DNA of 20,287 nucleotides from CAZPWQ01 sp964590495 (GTDB lineage: Bacteria > Bacteroidota > Rhodothermia > Balneolales > Balneolaceae), in the NCBI GenBank assembly GCA_964590495.1, contig CAZPWQ010000059.1, positions 1 through 20,287 on the forward strand. The letters are read 5' to 3'. A program made the translations under genes and the position numbers. Below are positions 1 to 6,906 of the stretch, in pieces (position 1 is the stretch's first letter; each line of letters starts with the position of its first letter). The notes beneath the pieces were generated by a model. The model saw only the letters and a program-made list of their open reading frames with translations. It was not told the origin of the DNA and searched no databases.

Positions 1-100
1 TTTCTTCAGAAATATCCGGATGATCCCGAAGGGCTTTGGAAACACTTACCTTGGTAAGATCCAACCGTTTTGCGATATCCTTTAATCTTACATTTTTCAT
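1..100 (-). CDS. LacI-family transcriptional regulator, N-terminal fragment
   Basis: Only the first 33 codons lie in the window; the gene continues past the left edge. The reverse strand starts with ATG at 98-100 and encodes MKNVRLKDIAKRLDLTKVSV followed by SKALRDHPDISEE. This is the classic LacI/GalR helix-turn-helix: an IAK(x)L first helix, then a VSKAL recognition helix in place of the usual VSRAL. The family binds palindromic operators and usually represses carbohydrate uptake or breakdown genes in response to a sugar. The effector domain is not visible, so the ligand cannot be guessed. It is transcribed divergently from the SorC-type regulator at 518, across about 417 bp. Family call is firm; role is unknown. 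Confidence 0.85.
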   Translation of the reverse strand, partial: MKNVRLKDIAKRLDLTKVSVSKALRDHPDISEE

Positions 101-275
101 TGCTACTTAGTCGAGGTTAATAACGCCGGATAAAGGTCCCCTTGGTAAGTTATAAAATGCCATAGAACAAGGTGGCCTCCTAAATTATATGTTACTTGCC
201 ATTCTTCATACCCTTGCATCCCGGGATATTCTATTTATATCTGTTTTCATAAATACTAATTTCATAGGTTATTTG

Positions 276-296
276 CGTAATATTCTTTGAATTACG
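276..296. promoter_or_regulatory. small inverted repeat between divergent regulators
   Basis: CGTAAT (276-281) and ATTACG (291-296) are exact inverted copies with a 9-bp spacer. They lie in the 417-bp spacer between the LacI-type and SorC-type regulator genes, so they could be an operator half-site pair. Six-bp arms can occur by chance in a spacer this long; I rate this as weak. Apart from this and the hairpin at 338-363, I see no gene in 101-517. Confidence 0.25.
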
Positions 297-337
297 TTTT
301 ACATTGCAGCCATGATAGGAGAAATATCCCTCGGGTC

Positions 338-370
338 TGAAGTTTCTAATTAAGGAAACTTCATTTTTTT
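338..370 (+). terminator. hairpin with T-tract, terminator or leader attenuator
   Basis: A 9-bp perfect stem (338-346 TGAAGTTTC, 355-363 GAAACTTCA) with an 8-nt loop is followed directly by seven Ts (364-370). This is the layout of an intrinsic terminator on the plus strand. No plus-strand gene lies upstream in the window, so it would act on a leader transcript of the SorC-type gene or on an RNA starting in the spacer. The stem has few G:C pairs and could instead be an operator. Confidence 0.45.
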
Positions 371-517
371 CAGATATCAAAAGGTTTATGTTATTTTATG
401 TAATTTAGAAACAAAGGAATCGAAAATCTTTAAATCCTTCTTCTGGGATTTTTGAAGCTCCTGTTATTTCTTATATATATGAACTGATTTTTTCGCTATC
501 AATTAATAAATCTCTTT

Positions 518-1477
518 ATGTCGAGAGCTACCAATTCTATTGATATTCGCCTTATCAGCAAGGTCAGCTCCATGTACTACAATCAGGAGTATAAACAGCA
601 GGAAATTGCTGATCGACTGCATATCTCCCGTCCGAAAGTCTCCCGCCTTTTGAAACAGGCCCGGGAACAGGGTATTATCCAGATTTCGGTTGTCTCACCG
701 CACGGTAGCTTTGTTAAATTGGAAAATGCACTTGAAGAACGTTTCGGGCTTAAAGAAGTACTGCTGGTTGAGTCAGATTCGCAGATGTCAAGCCAGATAA
801 TAAAACGCCAGCTCGGTTCGGCTGCTGCCGGTTCTCTCCACCGTACTGTTGCCGAAGGTGATCTTATCGGCGTCACCTGGGGTACGACTCTGCAGGCGAT
901 GGTAGATGCCATGCAACCTAAAGCCATTCCGGATGTTCATGTTGTACAAGCCCTTGGTGGTGTAGGACCACCTGAGGCCAAAGCTCACGCTACCGATATT
1001 TCAAGACGACTTTCTCAACTACTCGACAGCCGGCTTACCCTGTTGCCAGCACCGGGTATTGTCGGCAGTAAACAGGCAAAAGAAGTCTTGCTTTCCGACC
1101 GACAGGTTAGGGGAGCATTGGACCTGTTTTCAGAAATCGATACACTGTACGTCGGTCTGGGGGCAATTAAAACAAACCCGGTTTTAGACCAGGATAACGA
1201 GGAAATTCCGCCCTGGCTCTACGAGAAGATAATAGATTCTGATTCTGTGGGTGATATAGCACTTCACTTTTTTGATATTAATGGCCAGGAAGTAGACTCG
1301 AAACTGAAAGAACTGGTGATTGGTATTTCTATTGAAGAGGTTAAGAATGTGGATACTGTCGTAGGAATAGCCGGAGGAATCGAAAAAACAGAAGTGATCC
1401 TGGGAGCACTCAGAGGAAATCTTATCGATGTTCTGATTACTGATACTCAAACGGCTAAAAAGCTTCTGGAAGAATAA
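518..1477 (+). CDS. SorC/DeoR-type sugar-binding transcriptional regulator
   Basis: The 319-residue length matches the SorC family (about 315 aa). An N-terminal helix-turn-helix lies at roughly residues 10-58, containing QEIADRLHISRPKVSRLL. A sugar-phosphate binding domain related to the sugar isomerase fold follows, with TWGTTLQAM near residue 120, the QALGGVG segment near 143, and a C-terminal GIAGGIEKTEVILGALRG segment typical of the family. Members bind phosphorylated sugars and control the operon next to them. Here the next gene is an oxidoreductase and not a sugar operon, so the target is unclear; the divergent LacI-type gene may lead a carbohydrate operon beyond the left edge. The ATG at 518 puts the HTH at its usual distance from the N-terminus. 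No clear Shine-Dalgarno is seen. Confidence 0.9.
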   Translation: MSRATNSIDIRLISKVSSMYYNQEYKQQEIADRLHISRPKVSRLLKQAREQGIIQISVVSPHGSFVKLENALEERFGLKEVLLVESDSQMSSQIIKRQLGSAAAGSLHRTVAEGDLIGVTWGTTLQAMVDAMQPKAIPDVHVVQALGGVGPPEAKAHATDISRRLSQLLDSRLTLLPAPGIVGSKQAKEVLLSDRQVRGALDLFSEIDTLYVGLGAIKTNPVLDQDNEEIPPWLYEKIIDSDSVGDIALHFFDINGQEVDSKLKELVIGISIEEVKNVDTVVGIAGGIEKTEVILGALRGNLIDVLITDTQTAKKLLEE

Positions 1478-1520
1478 ATAAAGGGAGACTATTGTGGTGT
1501 CAACGATAAAATGCCTGATG

Positions 1521-1587
1521 AAACCTGTCAGGTTTTAGAGCAGTGCTGCATTGGTTGTTTAATATCTAAATTAAACCTGACAGGTTT
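1521..1587. repeat. pair of 15-bp interrupted palindromes (REP-like)
   Basis: AAACCTGTCAGGTTT (1521-1535) and AAACCTGACAGGTTT (1573-1587) are exact reverse complements of each other, and each is itself a palindrome with a single central base. Each can form a small hairpin, or the two can pair across the 37-bp spacer. They occupy the 163-bp gap between the SorC-type regulator and the oxidoreductase. Similar AAACCTG-type palindromes are, as far as I know, common between genes in Bacteroidota-related genomes, so a dispersed REP-like element is the likeliest explanation. A role in transcription termination is possible. Confidence 0.6.
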
Positions 1588-1640
1588 ACGATTGACATGA
1601 CAATAGTGTAGAATCAATCTTTTCAAATAAAAAGCTCGAT

Positions 1641-2639
1641 ATGGAAAACAACTATAAAGCATTGGTTGTCGAAGAAACGGGTAAAAAAAGTTACAGGCGA
1701 TCGATACATACCAAAACTATAGACGATTTACCGGAAGGAGACCTATTGATAAGAGTCCGCTATTCCTCTCTTAATTATAAAGATGCCCTGTCGGCAACAG
1801 GAAATAAAGGGGTGACAAAAAAATATCCGCATACGCCGGGAATCGATGCAGCAGGAATTGTCAGCAAAAGCTATACGAAGCGGTTTAAACCCGGCGACAA
1901 AGTTATTGTGACCGGCTATGATTTGGGCCAAAATACCGACGGTGGCTTTGGCCAGTACATTCGTGTGCCGTCAGAATGGGCAGTCGCTCTGCCTGCGGGA
2001 CTCTCCCTCAGGGAAAGTATGATTTTAGGTACAGCCGGATTTACTGCAGCTATCGGCATTCATCATCTGCAGTCCAATAACAACGGACCTGAAGCAGGGC
2101 CTGTCCTCGTTACGGGAGCAACGGGGGGTGTAGGTACTTTGGCGGTCTCTATTCTGTCAAAAACAGGTTATAACGTTGTCGCCGCAACCGGAAAGATGGA
2201 TCAGCAGAATTTTTTAAAAAAACTGGGGAGTAAAAAAGTCGTACACCGGGATGAAGTGCAGGATAAAAGCCAAAAACCGCTGCTTAGTGCGAGGTGGGCC
2301 GGTGTGATCGAAACTGTGGGTGGCATAATGCTTGATACAGCTATTCGTCAAACCAGGGCCAACGGTACGATAGCCTGTTGCGGTAATATTCTCGGACATG
2401 AATTGAACACCAATGTCTATCCGTTTATTCTACGGGGTGCAAGCCTGATGGGGATTGACAGCGGCAACTGTCTTATGAGACTCAGAGAAAAGTTATGGCA
2501 TTTATTGAGCGGTGACTGGAAACCGGAAAACCTGGATATTTTACACCGGGAATGTACACTTGAAGATCTTGATTTTGAAGTAGAGCAAATTCTGGAGGGG
2601 AATCAGGTGGGACGTGTTTTGATTAATCTTGAAGCCTAN
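1641..2639 (+). CDS. YhdH/AcuI-type quinone oxidoreductase (MDR superfamily)
   Basis: A zinc-independent medium-chain dehydrogenase/reductase of the YhdH/YhfP group, whose best known member AcuI reduces acryloyl-CoA to propionyl-CoA with NADPH. The N-terminal GroES-like domain carries SSLNYKDALSATG (42-54) and HTPGIDAAGIV (64-74). The Rossmann domain carries VLVTGATGGVGTLA (155-168), and the AATGK following the second strand fits NADPH use. The protein reads VGRVLINLEA and then TAN at the edge of the N-run. At 332 residues this is the normal end for the family, so the ambiguous codon is very probably a stop (TAA or TAG). Substrate is inferred only at family level. It stands alone after a spacer with palindromic repeats. 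Confidence 0.88.
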
Positions 2640-2738
2640 NNNNNNNNNNNNNNNNNNNNNNNNNNNNNNNNNNNNNNNNNNNNNNNNNNNNNNNNNNNNN
2701 NNNNNNNNNNNNNNNNNNNNNNNNNNNNNNNNNNNNNN
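2639..2738. other. assembly gap (100 Ns)
   Basis: A run of exactly 100 Ns, the usual placeholder for a scaffold gap of unknown length. It begins inside what is probably the stop codon of the oxidoreductase and ends directly at the stop codon (TAG, 2739-2741) of the response regulator on the other strand. Gene order across it and any missing genes are unknown. Confidence 0.98.
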
Positions 2739-3155
2739 CTAAGCTGTTTTTTGAAAATGCTGATCTGCAGCTTTTTCTCCCACTGCTTTTTCAAAAGGCT
2801 TTTTCAGATCTCCGGATGATACCGGTTTTACAAGGTAACCTGTGAAATTCGTTTTCTTTGCCCTCTCATAATCATAACGATCAGAACTTCCCGACAAATA
2901 AATAACCGGTACTTCAGAATTCCTCCGAATAACCTCCATAGTTTCAATGCCATCCATATCCCCTTTAAGCGAAATATCCATAACAATAACATCCGGGTTT
3001 AATTCGGATGCTTTTTCTATTGCTTCTGAACCGCTTCTGACTTGACCAATGACATTATAACCAAGATTTTTAATAAGACGCTCTTCAACCATAGACAACA
3101 ACAAGTCATCTTCAACTATTAAAACACGGGCTCTGTTATTTTCGCTAATATTCAT
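2739..3155 (-). CDS. single-domain (CheY-like) response regulator
   Basis: A 138-residue receiver domain with no output domain. The acidic pocket is EDD (15-17), the phospho-acceptor is D60 in VIVMDISLKG, the switch Ser is S88 in IYLSGSSD, and the conserved Lys is K110 in GYLVKPVS. The DISLKGDMDGIE motif resembles receivers that accompany PAS/hybrid histidine kinases in Bacteroidota-type genomes. Such proteins act as phosphorelay intermediates or bind partner proteins. No histidine kinase is visible here, but the downstream side is an assembly gap. The gene is complete, with its stop abutting the gap. A palindrome and a partial Bacteroidota-type promoter lie just upstream. Confidence 0.93.
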   Translation of the reverse strand: MNISENNRARVLIVEDDLLLSMVEERLIKNLGYNVIGQVRSGSEAIEKASELNPDVIVMDISLKGDMDGIETMEVIRRNSEVPVIYLSGSSDRYDYERAKKTNFTGYLVKPVSSGDLKKPFEKAVGEKAADQHFQKTA

Positions 3156-3170
3156 AAGATTATATCCATA

Positions 3171-3219
3171 ACATTAGAAATTTCTAATGTAAAGTATTAA
3201 AAAATTTTAATATTCCAAA
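3171..3219 (-). promoter_or_regulatory. candidate promoter with 20-bp palindromic operator
   Basis: ACATTAGAAATTTCTAATGT (3171-3190) is a perfect 20-bp palindrome starting 16 bp before the response regulator ATG. Read on the minus strand, TTTG (3216-3219) and TACTTTAC (3189-3196) are separated by exactly 19 bp. This agrees with the Bacteroidota consensus TTTG-N19-TAnnTTTG in all of the -33 box and 6 of 8 positions of the -7 box. The palindrome would then cover the transcription start, where a repressor would act. Promoter identity and the protein that binds are inference. Confidence 0.5.
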
Positions 3220-3349
3220 TTTTTGTAGAAAACTTTATTACAAGAGATTGGCTTGATTTATTATAGATAGTCTTTTAGATAACAGACATGGCTAATAGGG
3301 TTTACGAAATTCAATCAACTTTTTGAATATTCACTCACCAGCAGGAGAG

Positions 3350-3394
3350 AAAAAAAGCCCTGCAACTTCGGAACTTTCGAAACTACAGGGCTTT
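3350..3394 (-). terminator. intrinsic terminator of the tRNA-Phe gene
   Basis: Two 17-nt arms (3354-3370 and 3378-3394) pair along their full length, with a few G:U pairs, around a 7-nt loop. The base of the stem is AAAGCCCTG/CAGGGCTTT. On the minus strand the stem runs into a row of seven Ts (complement of 3350-3356). It starts three bases after the tRNA 3' end, so it ends the tRNA transcript. Confidence 0.88.
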
Positions 3395-3397
3395 GCG

Positions 3398-3470
3398 TGG
3401 GACCGGGCGGAATCGAACCGCCGACACCACGATTTTCAGTCGTGTGCTCTACCTACTGAGCTACAGTCCC
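3398..3470 (-). tRNA. tRNA-Phe (anticodon GAA)
   Basis: On the minus strand the 73-nt sequence starts GGGACTG and ends CGGTCCCA, giving a 7-bp acceptor stem with one G:U pair and A as discriminator. The D-arm reads GTAGCTCAGTAGGTAGAGC. The anticodon loop CTGAAAA carries GAA, which reads Phe codons, and the T-arm is GGCGGTTCGATTCCGCC. The CCA end is not encoded. It is a single tRNA gene with its own promoter (3486-3516) and terminator (3350-3394), downstream of recJ on the same strand. Confidence 0.97.
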
Positions 3471-3485
3471 CTCTTTGAGAGTTGG

Positions 3486-3516
3486 CAAATATAAAAGCTT
3501 TTCAACTTTATACAAA
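3486..3516 (-). promoter_or_regulatory. Bacteroidota-type promoter of tRNA-Phe
   Basis: On the minus strand TTTG (complement of 3513-3516) is followed by exactly 19 bp and then TATATTTG (complement of 3486-3493). This is a full match to the TTTG-N19-TAnnTTTG promoter known for the primary sigma factor of Bacteroides and relatives. The end of the -7 box is 15 bp before the tRNA 5' end, leaving a leader of roughly 8-10 nt for removal by RNase P. It lies in the 64-bp gap after recJ. Confidence 0.8.
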
Positions 3517-3534
3517 GGCCGAATATCCATTTTT

Positions 3535-5253
3535 TTATTGTCTTTCTCCAACCTGGATATCGCGCAAACGGATCTGGATTGAACGCCGGCCGTTCCAGCA
3601 ATTCTCTTCCAGAGAGTAGGCAATATTCAGTGACTGATCACCGGTATTGCGGATCACCGGAAGAAATTCGTGCATGTTAAAACCTATTACATCAAAAACG
3701 CCCGAACCGTTCTGGGCTACTCTCATTTTCAGATGACCTTTCCCGACTATTGTCGGCACGCCGACGACGCGAACGCCCCGGCTCACAAACGTCGGCTGGT
3801 CGTTACCGGGGCCGTACGGTTCAAACTGACTCAACAATTTCCAGAATTTCATATCCACTTCGCTCAGATCCAGATCACAGTCGATGCAGAGTTCAGGTTT
3901 AAAGTCTTCATCAGACAAATTTCCGGCCGCAATTTTATCGAGGCGTTTCCGGAAGGCGGCCAGGTTTTCCTTCTCAATGGTAAGACCGGCTGCAAACTCA
4001 TGTCCGCCGAACTGGACAAGCAGATCTTCACATTCTTTCAGCGCCTCATAAATATTAAACCCTTTAATGCTTCTTGCCGATCCCTTGATCTTATCGTCTA
4101 CCGTACTGAGCATAATCGTGGGACGGCCATAGGTATCGACCAGGCGTGAAGCCACAATTCCGATCACCCCGAGGTGCCATTCGGGATGATGCAGTACCAT
4201 GGAAGAAATTTTGTCCAGGTTGTCCTGCTTGTCCAGCATAGCCACCGCCTCTTCAAGTGTTTGTGCGTCTGTCTCGCGCCGGCGGATATTGATACTTTCC
4301 AGCTCATGGGCGCAACTGGTGGCTTCTGCCTCAGTCTCTGCAATAAGCATTTCAACGGCTTTGGTGGCATCTCCCATACGTCCCGCAGCATTAATACGGG
4401 GGCCAATTGAAAAAACAATGTTCGAAGTAGAGACCGATCCGATATCCATTTCAATAAGATCCATCAGAGCTTTAATACCGACACGGGGCTCATTATTAAT
4501 TCGTTTAAGTCCTTCCCGCATCAGTACGCGATTTTCATCGATGATCGGCACAATATCAGAAGCAATGGATATGGCAACCAGATCCAAAAAACTGTTTGCC
4601 AGCTTATCAGTTAGCCCCAACTTTCTAGTGGTTCCCTGCACAAGTTTAAATCCGACACCTGCACCTGAAAGTCCGTCAAAAGGATAGTTACAATCATCCC
4701 GTTTCGGATTCAGTACGGCTGTTGCATCCGGAATGCTGTCCCCGACATTGTGATGATCACATATAATCACATCGATCCCTTTGGATCGGGCGATTTTTGT
4801 TTCCTCCACGGCTGTAATTCCACAATCAACCGACACAATAAGGTCGGCATTTATCTTTTCGGCGTATTTCACACCTTCGATATTGATACCATACCCTTCT
4901 TTAAAACGGTGGGGAATATAAAAATCAGCATTTACTCCGAAATCTTTGAGAAAAAGGTAGAGGATAGAAGTTGCGGTCGTACCATCTACATCATAATCTC
5001 CATAGACCAGCACCTTTTCGCGGTTGCGGATAGCCCTGGCAAGCCGCTTCGTTGCCTTATCCATATCCTTCATTAAAAAAGGATCATGGGCCTGCTTCAG
5101 ACTGGGTCTGAAAAATGTTCTTGCTTTATCATACGTGTCGATACCTCGCAGGGAAAGCAGGTGGGCGATCTTTTCCGGAACACCCAGCTCCTTCTGAATT
5201 AGTGGTACCGCCTCTTCCTGTTCAGGTTCGACATATTCCCATCGAAAAGCCAT
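3535..5253 (-). CDS. recJ: single-stranded-DNA-specific exonuclease RecJ
   Basis: RecJ is a cytoplasmic 5'-3' single-strand exonuclease used in recombination repair, mismatch repair and fork processing. At 572 residues it has the usual length for the family (E. coli 577). DHH-domain motifs are visible in order: YGDYDVDGTTA (84-94), SVDCGITAVEE near 141 with D143, and CDHH (165-168), which together supply the metal-binding Asp and His residues. RINAAGRMGDA (286-296) follows. The DHHA1 domain shows HLGVIGIVASRL (360-371), KGSARS (390-395) and the GGHEFAAG motif (416-423). A C-terminal OB-like domain completes it. All catalytic motifs are intact. It is transcribed toward tRNA-Phe, with no terminator seen between them. 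The upstream spacer of 392 bp holds the possible structured RNA. Confidence 0.97.
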   Translation of the reverse strand: MAFRWEYVEPEQEEAVPLIQKELGVPEKIAHLLSLRGIDTYDKARTFFRPSLKQAHDPFLMKDMDKATKRLARAIRNREKVLVYGDYDVDGTTATSILYLFLKDFGVNADFYIPHRFKEGYGINIEGVKYAEKINADLIVSVDCGITAVEETKIARSKGIDVIICDHHNVGDSIPDATAVLNPKRDDCNYPFDGLSGAGVGFKLVQGTTRKLGLTDKLANSFLDLVAISIASDIVPIIDENRVLMREGLKRINNEPRVGIKALMDLIEMDIGSVSTSNIVFSIGPRINAAGRMGDATKAVEMLIAETEAEATSCAHELESINIRRRETDAQTLEEAVAMLDKQDNLDKISSMVLHHPEWHLGVIGIVASRLVDTYGRPTIMLSTVDDKIKGSARSIKGFNIYEALKECEDLLVQFGGHEFAAGLTIEKENLAAFRKRLDKIAAGNLSDEDFKPELCIDCDLDLSEVDMKFWKLLSQFEPYGPGNDQPTFVSRGVRVVGVPTIVGKGHLKMRVAQNGSGVFDVIGFNMHEFLPVIRNTGDQSLNIAYSLEENCWNGRRSIQIRLRDIQVGERQ

Positions 5254-5384
5254 AGTTATTTCTTTTTTTGTTTTTTGTCATAACAGACCAGCGGCGTTCA
5301 AACCAGTAGTCAAAAATATGCCGTTGATGTGGCAATTTTTTTTATAAATTTGTCATTTATAAGATACAATTTCGAAGGAAAAAA

Positions 5385-5579
5385 TCACCCTTATCTGCTA
5401 AAGCTTTTCAAAGCCTTCACTCTTAGCTATGAGGTGAACTGAGCTACTAAAATTCATTCATTTTCATTACCTTCTCTTAACGTTAATTTGAGAGATTCTT
5501 GAACTTCACCCGTACTTGTACGCAGCAGATAATCTTTGTAACCGAACCTGTCGGAGCTTGAAGGATCAGCGTACAAGCT
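5385..5579. other. possible structured RNA in the 392-bp recJ / leucine dehydrogenase spacer
   Basis: The gene-free stretch 5254-5645 separates divergent recJ and leucine dehydrogenase. It holds an unusual number of nested complementary segments: TTATCTGCT (5391-5399) with AGCAGATAA (5524-5532); a TAGCT/AGCTA stem (5424-5428, 5442-5446) whose loop GGTGAA (5433-5438) matches TTCACC (5505-5510); TCTCT/AGAGA (5473-5477, 5491-5495); the palindrome CGTAC-TT-GTACG (5511-5522); and GGAGCTTG/CAAGCTTC (5553-5560, 5574-5581). Read on the minus strand, the outer stem is followed by GGGTGA and six Ts (complement of 5379-5384), like an RNA 3' end. No known RNA family was recognised and the strand is uncertain. 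Elsewhere in the spacer I see nothing further. Confidence 0.3.
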
Positions 5580-5645
5580 TCAAAGATGTTGCCTGAATAA
5601 CTGCAAAAATTCTGAACAATAGTTCTAACGATTAATTATTTTGTC

Positions 5646-6812
5646 ATGGAATCCACTACGATAGCAAAAGGTAGCGACACCGGGATAGATGATGCTTTTC
5701 CGCTGTTTGGCAAGTTACAGAAATACGATCATGAACAGGTGGTAATCTGTTCCGAGCCTGATATCGGGTTAAAAGCAATTATAGCCGTTCACAATACCAC
5801 TCTCGGACCCGCACTCGGTGGTGTCAGGATGTGGCCTTACAATAATGAACAGGAAGCTATCCGTGATGTCTTACGCCTTTCCCGCGGTATGACTTATAAA
5901 GCGGCTATATCAGGATTAAATCTGGGTGGTGGCAAAGCGGTAATCATCGGAGATCCGCGGACTGATAAGAATGAATACCTGCTGCGGGCCTTCGGCCGCT
6001 ATGTTGATAGTCTCGGCGGCCGGTATATTACGGCCGAAGATGTCGGGATGGAAGTACAGGATATGGAGTGGATTCGCATGGAAACAAAATATGTTACCGG
6101 TTTGCCCAAAGCCACCGGTGGCGGCGGCACTCCCTCTCCCGTAACTGCTTACGGAACATATATGGGGATGAAAGCCTGTGCTAAAAAAGCATACGGGTCC
6201 GATTCGCTGAGTGGCAAACGGATTTCCATTCAGGGTGCCGGACACGTCAGCTCTCACCTGGCTCATCTGCTAAGTGAGGAGGGGGGCGAACTGTTTATCT
6301 GTGATATTTATGAGGATAAGGTAAATGAACTGGCTGATGAAGTAAAAGCCAAAGTAGTCGATCCGAATGAAATCTACGGGCTGGATGTGGATATTTTCAG
6401 TCCCTGCGCTCTGGGCGGTGTCATCAACGATGAAACAATCGATCAGCTAAAATGCGATATCATTGCCGGATCTGCTAACAACGTACTTGACGACGAGGAA
6501 CGACACGGGGCAATACTGCTCGATAAAGGGATTTTATATGCCCCGGATTATGTAATTAATGCCGGTGGTATTATTAATATTGCCAGTGAACTTAGTGGAT
6601 ATAATGAAGAACGCGCACATGATCAGGCATCCCGGATATATGATACGATTCTTGACATCCTGAAATATTCCGAAAATAATGATATACCAACATCCACAGC
6701 CTCGAACTTTTTGGCAGAAGAACGTATGAAAAATGTGGGAAGAATTCATGAAATTTATACATCGGAAAGTAATTTTTCCGGCCATATCCGCAGTATGTAT
6801 GATAATGTTTAA
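5646..6812 (+). CDS. leucine-type amino acid dehydrogenase (Leu/Phe/Val dehydrogenase family)
   Basis: Catalyses NAD-dependent reversible oxidative deamination of branched-chain amino acids to 2-oxo acids, linking Leu/Val/Ile catabolism with ammonia assimilation. The 388 residues include TLGPALGGVRMW (52-63), the two active-site lysines K85 (GMTYK) and K97 (NLGGGK), the ITAEDVG segment with D132, and TGGGGTPSPVTAYG (157-170). The Rossmann motif is QGAGHVS (196-202), and an acidic D220 after the second strand indicates NAD and not NADP. The NLGGGKAVIIGDPRTDK stretch is very close to Bacillus leucine dehydrogenase and unlike hexameric glutamate dehydrogenase. The N-terminus is about 20 residues longer than in the Bacillus enzymes. 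A strong terminator follows at 6835, so this is a monocistronic unit. Exact substrate preference is inferred. Confidence 0.92.
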   Translation: MESTTIAKGSDTGIDDAFPLFGKLQKYDHEQVVICSEPDIGLKAIIAVHNTTLGPALGGVRMWPYNNEQEAIRDVLRLSRGMTYKAAISGLNLGGGKAVIIGDPRTDKNEYLLRAFGRYVDSLGGRYITAEDVGMEVQDMEWIRMETKYVTGLPKATGGGGTPSPVTAYGTYMGMKACAKKAYGSDSLSGKRISIQGAGHVSSHLAHLLSEEGGELFICDIYEDKVNELADEVKAKVVDPNEIYGLDVDIFSPCALGGVINDETIDQLKCDIIAGSANNVLDDEERHGAILLDKGILYAPDYVINAGGIINIASELSGYNEERAHDQASRIYDTILDILKYSENNDIPTSTASNFLAEERMKNVGRIHEIYTSESNFSGHIRSMYDNV

Positions 6813-6834
6813 ACCCGTGACTGTACTTTTTATC

Positions 6835-6866
6835 AGGCGGCTCACAATTTTCGGGTCGCCTTTTTT
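6835..6866 (+). terminator. intrinsic terminator of leucine dehydrogenase
   Basis: A 9-bp stem (AGGCGGCTC at 6835-6843 with GGGTCGCCT at 6853-6861, two G:U pairs) has a 9-nt loop and is followed by a T-tract (6861-6866). It sits 22 bp after the leucine dehydrogenase stop codon and separates it from hslO. Confidence 0.85.
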
Positions 6867-6906
6867 GTTAACAAATGCTTCATAACTGTTACACCAAAAT
6901 AAATCT

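Noticed and set aside
2639..2819. extension of the oxidoreductase reading frame through the Ns
   Set aside because: The frame is open only because N is undefined; the protein already has full family length at residue 332, and the sequence after the gap is the antisense of the response regulator.
4199..4687. 162-codon open frame on the plus strand inside recJ
   Set aside because: It is antisense to an intact, motif-complete recJ and shows no domain pattern; composition is that of a reversed coding strand.
5437..5446. AACTGAGCTAC stretch resembling the D-arm of the tRNA-Phe gene, possible tRNA remnant
   Set aside because: Only about 10 bases agree and no acceptor, anticodon or T-arm can be built on either strand.
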